Positions 7,910 through 14,473 of a stretch of DNA of 20,052 nt are shown one piece after another. The stretch's first letter is position 1, and every line of letters starts with the position of its first letter. The notes under the pieces are model-generated. The model worked only from the letters and a program-made list of their open reading frames with translations, did not search any database and was not told the DNA's origin. Both the position numbers and the translations under genes were made by a program. The DNA comes from a virus, in the IMG/VR virus record IMGVR_UViG_3300048930_000306, positions 1 through 20,052 of that record, one strand, 5' to 3'.

Positions 7910-9924
7910 CGCACGACCCCCGCGAAAATCGAGTTGCGCCCGTCAATGGCTTCGTAGCTTTCGGGGCTTACATACATGTTGGTGTTGTAGTTGGAGAAGC
8001 TCGCGTACGTGCCTCCCCAGAATGTCACGAATGTTTTGCCGTTGACGTTCCAAGCGTACGGCCGGGCGTTGACTTGGTAGGTCAAAAACTCTGAAAGCCA
8101 ATCGGTGATCGTCCAGGTGCTGTCGATCTTCTCGACCGCATGCACGCGGAAATCACTCGCCCCGAATTCACGCGAGACATAGACCTTATCGATGTCGTTC
8201 GGGTCTTGAGTGACTCCGCCGCTGTAGTGCTGCTGGACGGCATAGAGATAGTCCGCGGTGCCGGTCGTGCCAGCATCACAAATCTTTTCCGTGGTCCAGA
8301 CCCCTTCGACCAAGCGGGCTTGATGATACTCAGCCGCCGTGGTGGCGTGGCTTGGAAAGACGGCGAACACTGCGGTCAAAGTCCCCTTCACCCGCTTGTA
8401 ATCCCAGATCCAACACTCGCTCGTCGTGCCGTCGTAAACCAAAGTCAGGTCGCTTAACGAGAGTGGCAAATCACTCGCATCACCGATCAGCGTGCCGTCG
8501 GACTTGTAGATGGTGAGCGCGCCCGTAAGAGGGTCGATCAGCACATAGCCCGCGTACAGGCTGTTGATGGCCTCGTCAGGCTGTCCGGTGGTGCAAATAA
8601 AATCGAACCGCGTACCGCTGGTTCTCCACCAGCGAAAGTACGGCCGGGTGTTACCCGTCGAAACAAACTCCGTAAAGGTACTCCACGTGGCCCCGTCGTC
8701 GGTGCTGGTAAAGAATCCTTGCGGGTAGTGCGTGCCCGCTCCCACGTTGTAACGGCAGAAGTGATAGATCGTGTCCTGGTAATCGGCCTGCATCACCTGT
8801 GCGTAGGCAATTTGCAGATTGTCCTCGATCTTAACGGCCGCTTCCCAAGCCGACGCATCTTCTTTGTTGGTTGAGCGTGCCGCCCAGCAGTCACCGTTGT
8901 GGTGTGAAAAGACGGCCAACAGGTAGCCACTCTTGAGGCGGATGATCGATGGGTCATCGTGATCGTCAGTCTCGCCGACGGCCTGATTGATCGTGCCAAC
9001 GACTATCTCGCCCGTGTCCAAGTCGAGTTCGGCGATCTTGGGCATCTCGCCCGTGCGTGGAAAGCCGCCGAACCAGAGCTTCCGCAGCGAGCTCGCCATC
9101 ACGGGCGAATTGAACCAGGTGCGAACGCCGTCGACCATTCCCAGCATCCAAGGATTGGTGAACGTGAGGCTTTGCAGATCGGCATAGGTTCGTGAGTTTC
9201 CGCTGTTGTTGAGCCCTTTGATTTCCGCCGGACTCAATACTCGCCGCCAGATACCCACATCCTTGACCGCGATATCGGAGAAGAGAGACGGCGTGGGATT
9301 AGCGAGCGCCCCCAAAAACAGAGACGCAGTGCCGTCCATCGGCGAGGTCGACTGTGTTGTGCGATTTGGTGCCCCGTCGTCGACTTGGATCGCCAACACC
9401 GAATCGAGGTGATCGTACCAGACGGTGATGTTGTACCAGACGCCGATGGTCGGGGCGCCGAAGTTATCGGCGACGAGCGTGGTTCCCGAGCCACCGCTGG
9501 GACTGCCGATACTCACGGAGAAGCGGTCAGTCGTGTTGCTCCAGAAGATGGCGTATTCACGTTGAGCTGTGGCCGTGGTCCGCCACTTGTTGAGGATATA
9601 CATCTGCGAAGCGGGCTTGCTCAGCAGCATCAACTTGATTCGCAGCGTGAAGCTTGTGTTATATAAGCTCAGGTCGGCATTATCGGCGATGGAGGCGTAA
9701 GCCTGATCGGCGATTAAGATCGATCGCCCGCCCTGATAACTGGCGAGTGTGTCGCCCGAAGAGAGTGCGAGGCTATTGCCGCGACCGGTCGCATCGGCCA
9801 CGACGGCGCTCGCATCCGTTTCGTTGCAGGGCCAATAGGCCACCAGACCATCGGTGAGCGACGGTGCAGCAAAGCACGGCGAGCCGCCCAACAACAGCCC
9901 CAAAATCAATAACAGCCGTTTCAT
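7906..9924 (-). CDS. Secreted LamG + BNR_4-like beta-propeller protein
   Basis: I chose Met at 9924 (672 aa), giving ATGA overlap with the upstream gene and a signal peptide MKRLLLILGLLLGG with likely cleavage after CFAA (about 20). Residues about 22-250 look like a LamG/concanavalin-type lectin domain (GLVAYWPCNE at the start, DVGIWRRVLSPAEI near the end). Residues about 265-660 look like a BNR_4-family propeller: DDHDDPSI (320-327), a perfect Asp-box STDDGATW (407-414), NTRPYFRWW (425-433). This fold is shared by sialidase-like proteins and PL24/PL25-type polysaccharide lyases. A role in binding or degrading a surface polysaccharide is inferred; catalytic residues cannot be fixed from sequence alone. 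Confidence 0.72.
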   Translation of the reverse strand: MKRLLLILGLLLGGSPCFAAPSLTDGLVAYWPCNETDASAVVADATGRGNSLALSSGDTLASYQGGRSILIADQAYASIADNADLSLYNTSFTLRIKLMLLSKPASQMYILNKWRTTATAQREYAIFWSNTTDRFSVSIGSPSGGSGTTLVADNFGAPTIGVWYNITVWYDHLDSVLAIQVDDGAPNRTTQSTSPMDGTASLFLGALANPTPSLFSDIAVKDVGIWRRVLSPAEIKGLNNSGNSRTYADLQSLTFTNPWMLGMVDGVRTWFNSPVMASSLRKLWFGGFPRTGEMPKIAELDLDTGEIVVGTINQAVGETDDHDDPSIIRLKSGYLLAVFSHHNGDCWAARSTNKEDASAWEAAVKIEDNLQIAYAQVMQADYQDTIYHFCRYNVGAGTHYPQGFFTSTDDGATWSTFTEFVSTGNTRPYFRWWRTSGTRFDFICTTGQPDEAINSLYAGYVLIDPLTGALTIYKSDGTLIGDASDLPLSLSDLTLVYDGTTSECWIWDYKRVKGTLTAVFAVFPSHATTAAEYHQARLVEGVWTTEKICDAGTTGTADYLYAVQQHYSGGVTQDPNDIDKVYVSREFGASDFRVHAVEKIDSTWTITDWLSEFLTYQVNARPYAWNVNGKTFVTFWGGTYASFSNYNTNMYVSPESYEAIDGRNSIFAGVVR

Positions 9925-10754
9925 TCGACCCCCTCGATCGGCACTTTCAGCAGATTGATGCACGGCACAAAGGCACGTCCGCGAGCCGCGGCGACTTCCG
10001 CCGTGATGTTTTTCCCCGGTAAAAGTTCCAGCACCAAAGGATGCAAAGCGACATCACGCAACGGATCGGCGGCATTCTTGCCCGTGGCCCAGCCATTGCG
10101 GCCTTGCCTGTTGAGCCAAAATTCTGTTTGCAGCACGACCGGCAAATTCCAAAACGGCCTACAGTCGTCACGAGCGAACGTGTGAGGCTCAATGGCCGAA
10201 CCAATGCCGTAGTTCGCCAGGTTTTTCATCAGCATCCGAACGTGATGCGTCGGTTCCGTCTCGGCGTCGAACACAACCATATCGGGGCGAGCCTTATAGA
10301 CCGGCCACCATTCCGCCTGCACGCGATTGACCCAAGCACGATCCGTCTCGCCCGGCTTTTTGGGGAACCACTTGGAGCCGCCCAGATACCACGCTTCCCA
10401 CTTGGTGCGTTTCTTTGAGGCTTCGATGAGTGCGTCCCAATCAGCACGAGCCTGATAGTTCGCGTTGCGTGGTTCGGCTTTCGCTCGCCGCGACATGATG
10501 GAGAACTGGTCAAGCTCCATCGGGAAGCCGTCATGTCCCGCTGGGTTGTGGAGCATGATGAAATCGAACTGCTCGGCCTCTTCGTAGACCTTGCCCCACG
10601 GCTTAGCGGCGGTCACGTACCAGGGACCGTAGTCTCCACCGCCATCGTTATAAACGGCCACGAAACGACCCGGCGTAGGGGGCTCGGCAGCCGGTAGACT
10701 TCCGCATAGGCAGAGTACAAAAAGGGCGGTGAGAATGTATTTTGATGGTTTCAT
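9921..10754 (-). CDS. Secreted protein of unknown function, possible TIM-barrel (277 aa)
   Basis: It has a strong signal peptide (KYILTALFVLCLCGSLPAAE, cleavage probably after PAA near residue 23). The mature part is Trp-rich with alternating strand-like and helical stretches: FDFIMLHNP (63-71), KWEAWYLGG, DMVVFDAETEPTHH with several acidic and His residues, GIGSAIEPHTF, and a C-terminal AFVPCINLLK. This rhythm recalls TIM-barrel hydrolases that act on glycans, with E/D residues at strand ends, but I cannot name a family. Overlap with both neighbours is ATGA (10751-10754 and 9921-9924), placing it in one translational chain with the lectin/propeller protein. A carbohydrate-active role is only an inference. 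Confidence 0.65.
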   Translation of the reverse strand: MKPSKYILTALFVLCLCGSLPAAEPPTPGRFVAVYNDGGGDYGPWYVTAAKPWGKVYEEAEQFDFIMLHNPAGHDGFPMELDQFSIMSRRAKAEPRNANYQARADWDALIEASKKRTKWEAWYLGGSKWFPKKPGETDRAWVNRVQAEWWPVYKARPDMVVFDAETEPTHHVRMLMKNLANYGIGSAIEPHTFARDDCRPFWNLPVVLQTEFWLNRQGRNGWATGKNAADPLRDVALHPLVLELLPGKNITAEVAAARGRAFVPCINLLKVPIEGVE

Positions 10755-11131
10755 GCTCCACTCCCTTGCGGTGCTGGTGGTCGAGCTGTGGTTGCATTAG
10801 GTAGATTCTGCCCGCCTTTGCAGACGCGGCCCTCAGTAATTGGCACCGCAATTCGTGGCGTCTGGTTGCGAATATGTGTTCTGTCGCAACTAAGGGGGGC
10901 TTCGATGTGTGGCTGTAATGTGAATCCAACGAAACGAGATTTGGTCTCATGCGGTTTGACTTCACATGACTCCACCCAGACATCGTTCCGAGTGTTACCA
11001 TCCCACCAAATCACGCGATATGTGATGTGGCCGTTGCCTGTTAGCGAGACGCCAATGACGGTCGCTTCCTTGCCGTCGCCGCCAAGATCAACAACCGAAC
11101 CGGGCTCGAAAACTTTGAATTGTTTTTCCAT
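10751..11131 (-). CDS. Small phage protein with SH3-like strand region (126 aa)
   Basis: I chose the ATG at 11131, which overlaps the upstream stop as TGATG; an in-frame start 15 bases upstream is possible. The N-terminal 65 residues (FEPGSVVDLGGDGKEATVIG, then YRVIWWDGNTRNDVWVESCEV) resemble a small beta-barrel module seen in many phage proteins, in which a YxVxWWDG segment is followed by a Trp-containing strand. The C-terminal half is irregular, Pro/Ala/Gln-rich and probably disordered. No signal peptide. Function unknown. It couples to the secreted 277-aa protein by ATGA. Confidence 0.68.
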   Translation of the reverse strand: MEKQFKVFEPGSVVDLGGDGKEATVIGVSLTGNGHITYRVIWWDGNTRNDVWVESCEVKPHETKSRFVGFTLQPHIEAPLSCDRTHIRNQTPRIAVPITEGRVCKGGQNLPNATTARPPAPQGSGA

Positions 11132-11235
11132 CACAGCCACCCCCAATCCTTAAAAATCTCCGCCCACTTCACGACCGCAAAGCAGCCGCACTTGAGGTAA
11201 ATGTGGTTCCGGTGGGTTAGGAGGAAGTTAAGCAT
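11131..11235 (-). CDS. Very small hydrophobic/aromatic protein (34 aa), candidate
   Basis: The frame from ATG 11235 to the stop at 11131 fits exactly between two genes, with TGATG overlaps on both sides, which supports translation by re-initiation. The product is hydrophobic and aromatic, with CGC in the middle and the ending KDWGWL. It could be a peripheral membrane peptide near the lysis genes, or simply a linking frame. No recognised family. Confidence 0.5.
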   Translation of the reverse strand: MLNFLLTHRNHIYLKCGCFAVVKWAEIFKDWGWL

Positions 11236-11552
11236 CAATAGCCCCGCGCCTCGCGTAGCTTTTGCTCGTAACCGTCCGCAACCGCATGGCGATCCTGCCA
11301 GACTTTCCAGGCCGCATAGATGATTTTGGCTAACGTCGCGATGGCAAATATCCACAACTCCATCGAGCTAAACTTCTTGCCGTCATCAAGCGAGTGGTTG
11401 CGCAGTTGCTTGTTCACGTAACGCCGCATTCTTTTTTCTTGCGAACCGCGCAAACGTGTCCCCTTGATCATGCCGCACTGGTCCTCGATTTCGAGAAACT
11501 GCATGGCGTAACCGTGGGCTACTTCGCGCAGGAGTTGTTCGCGGTCGGTCAC
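11235..11552 (-). CDS. Small membrane protein with one TM helix (105 aa)
   Basis: Residues 1-60 are charged and helical (MTDREQLLREVAHGY at the start, then a basic stretch RLRGSQEKRMRRYVNKQLRN). A single hydrophobic helix follows (ELWIFAIATLAKIIYAAW, about 65-82), then a charged tail of about 22 residues. The ATG at 11552 overlaps the upstream gene as ATGA. It sits in a run of three small membrane proteins downstream of a holin-like gene, so a lysis-regulating or membrane-adapter role is plausible. There is no family match that I recognise. Confidence 0.68.
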   Translation of the reverse strand: MTDREQLLREVAHGYAMQFLEIEDQCGMIKGTRLRGSQEKRMRRYVNKQLRNHSLDDGKKFSSMELWIFAIATLAKIIYAAWKVWQDRHAVADGYEQKLREARGY

Positions 11553-11746
11553 TGCTTGTCCTCAATTCCCAAATACGCCTTGATAGTGGCGACTTCTTCG
11601 TTAAGCGTGGTTAGCTTTTCCTTAGTCTGCTTGCTTGTCTTGGGCTTCTGGTTTTCCCTCACCATCCCTACCAGCAGCGCCACACAAGCGACCATCGCCA
11701 GCAACACGACAATCGCTCCGTAACGGTGAAGATAAGTCGGCTTCAC
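11549..11746 (-). CDS. TM + coiled-coil miniprotein (65 aa), spanin- or antiholin-like
   Basis: I chose the GTG at 11746: it overlaps the holin-like stop as GTGA and has a strong GGAGG site 7 bases upstream, inside the holin-like gene. A longer upstream frame would run through that gene and is unlikely. The product has one TM helix near the N-terminus (YGAIVVLLAMVACVALLVGM, about 9-28) followed by a Lys/Thr/Glu-rich segment with coiled-coil character (KLTTLNEEVATIKAYLG). This is the layout of inner-membrane spanins (Rz-like) but shorter than most, so an antiholin or other lysis partner is equally possible. It couples to the next gene by ATGA. Confidence 0.68.
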   Translation of the reverse strand: MKPTYLHRYGAIVVLLAMVACVALLVGMVRENQKPKTSKQTKEKLTTLNEEVATIKAYLGIEDKQ

Positions 11747-12087
11747 TTCTCTTCCTCCAGCCAGCTTGGCTTGTACTTTTTGACGTACTGCGCGAACGAT
11801 GCCGACGCACCAAAGCCAGCCGGTACGGCCAACAATATCGCCTTGAGCGGCTCGGCTCCCGTGGTTACGTAGCTCGCGAAACCAAGGAACGCACTGCACC
11901 CGAGGTCGCCCAGCACGAATTTCCAGGTCGGTTTGCGACTGTCGAATGTCAGGCACTGGTAAATTCCTCCGCCCGCTATTCCAAAGCAGGCCATGATGAA
12001 GGCGATTTGGTGTTCGGGATTGGCTAAAAAAACCACCGTTGTGAGCGCACCGATGATGCGAAGTTTGATGTATCCAAGCATCGTCAT
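11743..12087 (-). CDS. Holin-like membrane protein (114 aa)
   Basis: The protein has three or four hydrophobic segments (about 8-22, 27-46, 58-74 and 80-100) and a short charged C-terminus (KKYKPSWLEEEK), the size and shape of many phage holins. It begins the chain of small membrane proteins and follows a 221-base gap, so it may head a lysis cassette. Upstream bases give no strong ribosome site; Met3 (12081) is an alternative start. Holins share little sequence, so the assignment rests on topology, charge pattern and context. Another small phage membrane protein is possible. Confidence 0.6.
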   Translation of the reverse strand: MTMLGYIKLRIIGALTTVVFLANPEHQIAFIMACFGIAGGGIYQCLTFDSRKPTWKFVLGDLGCSAFLGFASYVTTGAEPLKAILLAVPAGFGASASFAQYVKKYKPSWLEEEK

Positions 12088-12151
12088 CGTCGGGCCATCC
12101 GTGGTGTCGTCTCGTGAATTAAAAGGCGGCTGATATAGGGGTGATTTTTGG

Positions 12152-12262
12152 CTACTGTGGAGTGTCGCTCATCAACTTCCCGTTTCTCCACTGCCTCCGC
12201 ATGGCATTAAGGTAATCAGGTCGACGTATCCGCTCCCTTTTCCCACCACTTAAATCATCCAC
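12152..12262 (-). CDS. Candidate small basic protein in the intergenic gap (36 aa, GTG start)
   Basis: This frame runs from GTG at 12262 to TAG at 12152. The product is strongly basic and protein-like (KRERIRRPDYLNAMRRQWRN in its middle). The gap 12088-12308 otherwise holds no obvious gene. No clear ribosome site precedes the GTG, and an upstream TGA closes the frame soon before it, so the start is uncertain. It could be a small DNA- or RNA-binding protein, a remnant of a longer gene, or chance. Confidence 0.35.
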   Translation of the reverse strand: MDDLSGGKRERIRRPDYLNAMRRQWRNGKLMSDTPQ

Positions 12263-12308
12263 ACGGCACGAGTCCGCTTTTCGTCAGCCGCCCTGGGGGT
12301 GGAGTGAC

Positions 12309-12668
12309 TTAGTGACAACGCCAACACGCGAACAAACCACGGCCAGCGGCGCGTCGCGCTTGCCTGCGCTCAATGCCGATGATCGCCTTGCCGACTTTCA
12401 GCGCGCCCTTGCCGACGCGCTTCACGCCGATACCAACAGCCTTCGCGGCTTTCAAAGGAACGCGCACGGGAGCGGTCAAGACGGGGTGGTTCGCGCCGAA
12501 GGTTGTCGCGTAGGTGCGGCTGCTGACAATCGAGTGTTGCGGGGCGGACTTGGCGGACTCGACAGACGCGGCGGAGCATTGGTCGCCAACACAAGCCGGG
12601 GGCTGGGCAATCGCACTTGCGCCCATGATCAGCAACACAACAATGGCTAGTAAATACTCAAGTTTCAT
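12309..12668 (-). CDS. Secreted cationic amphipathic protein (119 aa)
   Basis: I chose Met at 12668, which has AAAGGA 6 bases upstream. Residues 1-22 form a Sec signal peptide (MKLEYLLAIVVLLIMGASAI, then AQ-P). The mature N-terminus contains a Cys pair (ACVGDQC). Residues about 75-112 are Gly/Lys/Arg-rich with periodic hydrophobics (KAAKAVGIGVKRVGKGALKV, then GKAIIGI and RRQARRAAGR), compatible with a cationic amphipathic helix. It ends CWRCH. Such peptides can act on membranes; phage disruptins are one known class. Alternatively it is a structural or host-derived secreted protein. It overlaps the upstream zinc-ribbon gene by 11 bases and is followed by a 221-base gap. Confidence 0.65.
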   Translation of the reverse strand: MKLEYLLAIVVLLIMGASAIAQPPACVGDQCSAASVESAKSAPQHSIVSSRTYATTFGANHPVLTAPVRVPLKAAKAVGIGVKRVGKGALKVGKAIIGIERRQARRAAGRGLFACWRCH

Positions 12669-12831
12669 TTTCAATCCTTTCAATGATTTCTGTGTCATGT
12701 GAACCACAAGACGGGCACTCTAATAAACTTTCGTCCATCTCGAATGGGTAAACATTTGCCCATTCATAGGTGCAGATACAGCACCACACCTTACTGGCCA
12801 GCCATCCTTTTGTTTCAGTTTCGCTCAGCAT
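12658..12831 (-). CDS. Zinc-ribbon miniprotein (57 aa)
   Basis: I chose the ATG at 12831. The pattern is WCCICTYEW (about 15-23), a spacer of some 16 residues, then CPSCG, giving two CxxC knuckles of a zinc ribbon, followed by an acidic tail (DTEIIERIENET). It overlaps the preceding gene by 17 bases and the following secreted protein by 11. Function unknown; the knuckles suggest zinc binding and possibly protein or nucleic-acid contacts. Confidence 0.65.
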   Translation of the reverse strand: MLSETETKGWLASKVWCCICTYEWANVYPFEMDESLLECPSCGSHDTEIIERIENET

Positions 12832-13018
12832 CTTTCCGTACCTGCCGCCGCAAAATATCAAAGGTGAAATCAACTATTTCCAATAAGTCTGGGACGGGGG
12901 CCTTTACGCCAACATCTAATATCACGCTTCGCAGCCATGTCACTGACTCTTCATCGCCGCATCGGGCTTTGTGTAAAACGCCTTCTGCGTATGCAAGCTG
13001 CTCAGCATTGAAACTCAA
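12815..13018 (-). CDS. Small helical protein (67 aa, TTG start)
   Basis: I chose TTG at 13018, two bases after the upstream stop, because GGAG sits 7 bases before it; the ATG at 13051 would overlap the glutaredoxin-like gene by 32 bases. The product is acidic/hydrophobic and helical (FNAEQLAYAEGVLHKARCGD, then DLLEIVDFTFDILRRQVRK). No signal peptide or known motif. It lies between the glutaredoxin-like protein and a zinc ribbon. Function unknown. Confidence 0.6.
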   Translation of the reverse strand: MSFNAEQLAYAEGVLHKARCGDEESVTWLRSVILDVGVKAPVPDLLEIVDFTFDILRRQVRKDAERN

Positions 13019-13019
13019 T

Positions 13020-13718
13020 TCACTTCTCCAAAAGGGTTTGCAATCGTGCATAATCGGCAGGCTCGCCGTTAATCAGTCCATGCGGATAAGCCTGACCTGG
13101 GTGTTTCTTGATCTCGTTGTTGCCGTGAATCACGTAAGAATGTTTCACGCCTGCCTTGGTTAGCTCTTTAGTGAGCCACTTGCAGGCGGGGCAATTCGCC
13201 GTGGCGTAGACCACGACGTTGAGTGGTTCGGTGGTAGCAGCGGGCGGAGCGATCTCTTTAATTGCCGTATCGGCCACCGGCTCATCACCGGGAGATGCGT
13301 CTGCGCTGTCGCTCGCCGCTGCTTTGGGTTTGCAATGCTTCTTGACCGACTCGATTGCGGTCCACATGGTTACTGCGTCGTAAAGCGACCAATCCTTGTT
13401 GCGCTGCCAGAATTCATCAATCTCGGCTTTGTAGGTCGCATAGAGGCCTTGGATTTCTGCGTCAGGTATTGGCGGCAGTCCATCAACGTATTCCTCACTT
13501 GCGCAGGGAGCTTGCGCGGAGACTTCCGGCTCTTGCGCGGGAAGTTCACTGGTCACAATCACATAAGCCGCCGCGTAGGCGTAGGGAATCTTGAGATCCC
13601 GCTCGCCCGTGGAGCAAGAAACGGTTCCGCATCCATCCATCACAAAAAACGTAACGACTAGCAGAATGAAAGCCAGCGACCAAACGCAACAACAGCCGCA
13701 AAGATTCTTTGGGGTCAT
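13020..13718 (-). CDS. Membrane-anchored glutaredoxin/thioredoxin-like protein (232 aa)
   Basis: The N-terminus has a Cys cluster (CGCCC, 7-11), then a TM helix (about 12-27) followed by DGCGTVSC; the lipobox is not canonical, so an uncleaved anchor is more likely than a lipoprotein. Residues 40-160 form an acidic, Ala/Pro-rich linker with a helix-rich centre (about 85-130). The C-terminal domain (165-232) is glutaredoxin-like: VVVYATANCPACKW with the CPAC active site (176-179) and a candidate cis-proline at Pro212 in YPHGLINGEP. If exported, it would act as a thiol-disulfide enzyme outside the cytoplasmic membrane. It overlaps the papain-like protease gene as ATGA. Confidence 0.78.
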   Translation of the reverse strand: MTPKNLCGCCCVWSLAFILLVVTFFVMDGCGTVSCSTGERDLKIPYAYAAAYVIVTSELPAQEPEVSAQAPCASEEYVDGLPPIPDAEIQGLYATYKAEIDEFWQRNKDWSLYDAVTMWTAIESVKKHCKPKAAASDSADASPGDEPVADTAIKEIAPPAATTEPLNVVVYATANCPACKWLTKELTKAGVKHSYVIHGNNEIKKHPGQAYPHGLINGEPADYARLQTLLEK

Positions 13719-14473
13719 ACGCCAAGCCCCCCTTCGCTCCAGTCCATTTCGCGGACCTGGGGTTCTGAGAGGTCAGACAAGCCAAAGGCTACCGTGCCGT
13801 CGATTCCGAGATAGCGTTCAACCTTTTCTTCGCTCCATTCCGTCCAGCCATCGCCGTCCCAATCTTCGCCCCACGAGTTGGCCACCGGCAATTTGCCATC
13901 AACCAATGATCCAATGCTTGTGACGCAATGCCACGCACGGCGATTGAATTCCCATGGCACGCCCCAAATGATGCCACCCATGCCCGACTTCTGGAAATCA
14001 AACACCTTGTCCACGGTGTCGAGGCGGTAGCTGTTGAGAATGAGGCGCTGCTTAGCATCCTCGTAGAAGTCAGGCGACCATTCCGTGCGGAAGCGGTTTT
14101 TGTAGGGGTAGAGTGATTCGAGCGGCAGGCCGATTGTCTTGGCGACTTTGACAGCACCGAAGATCGAAGCGCCAGCGGATTCCGAAGGGCGACTGCCGCC
14201 CGCCTTTTGGGATTCGACCCAGGCAAACATACGGTTGAGCTGTACAACGGTTTTGCCGCGACTAGCCAAGTAGATGCAATACTCGGCGTCGGTCGTTAGG
14301 CCGTGGCCCACGCAGCTAGGCCGGGGATTCTGGTTCTCGACCTGCATCCAGGTTCTGGGATGGGGAAGCTCGATTCCCGGCCCGCTTCCGCAGACTGGCG
14401 AATACTCCATCGACTCCGCTTTCAGGCGGTCAAGTTGCTCTAAGGCTGGATCGTAACCACGGAAATCGCTCAT
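13715..14473 (-). CDS. Papain-like (C1A-type) cysteine protease with EF-hand-like loop
   Basis: I chose Met at 14473 (252 aa), which overlaps the upstream stop as ATGA. All papain-family elements are visible: oxyanion Gln48 exactly six residues before nucleophile Cys54 in QNPRPSCVGHG, His182 in RRAWHCV, and Asn199 in VANSWGEDWDGDGWTEWSE. No signal peptide or long pro-region is present, only about 45 residues before the active site. Residues 204-215 (DWDGDGWTEWSE) match the 12-position EF-hand loop and directly follow the catalytic Asn. It probably cleaves protein substrates, in lysis, head maturation or host takeover. Its membrane-protein neighbours point to the envelope. It is coupled to the glutaredoxin-like gene. 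Confidence 0.88.
   Translation of the reverse strand: MSDFRGYDPALEQLDRLKAESMEYSPVCGSGPGIELPHPRTWMQVENQNPRPSCVGHGLTTDAEYCIYLASRGKTVVQLNRMFAWVESQKAGGSRPSESAGASIFGAVKVAKTIGLPLESLYPYKNRFRTEWSPDFYEDAKQRLILNSYRLDTVDKVFDFQKSGMGGIIWGVPWEFNRRAWHCVTSIGSLVDGKLPVANSWGEDWDGDGWTEWSEEKVERYLGIDGTVAFGLSDLSEPQVREMDWSEGGLGV

Noticed and set aside
12125-12292. Inverted pair GGCGGCTGA / TCAGCCGCC about 150 bases apart around the 36-codon frame
   Set aside because: Only 9 bp, far apart, and no further signs of a mobile element or structured RNA.
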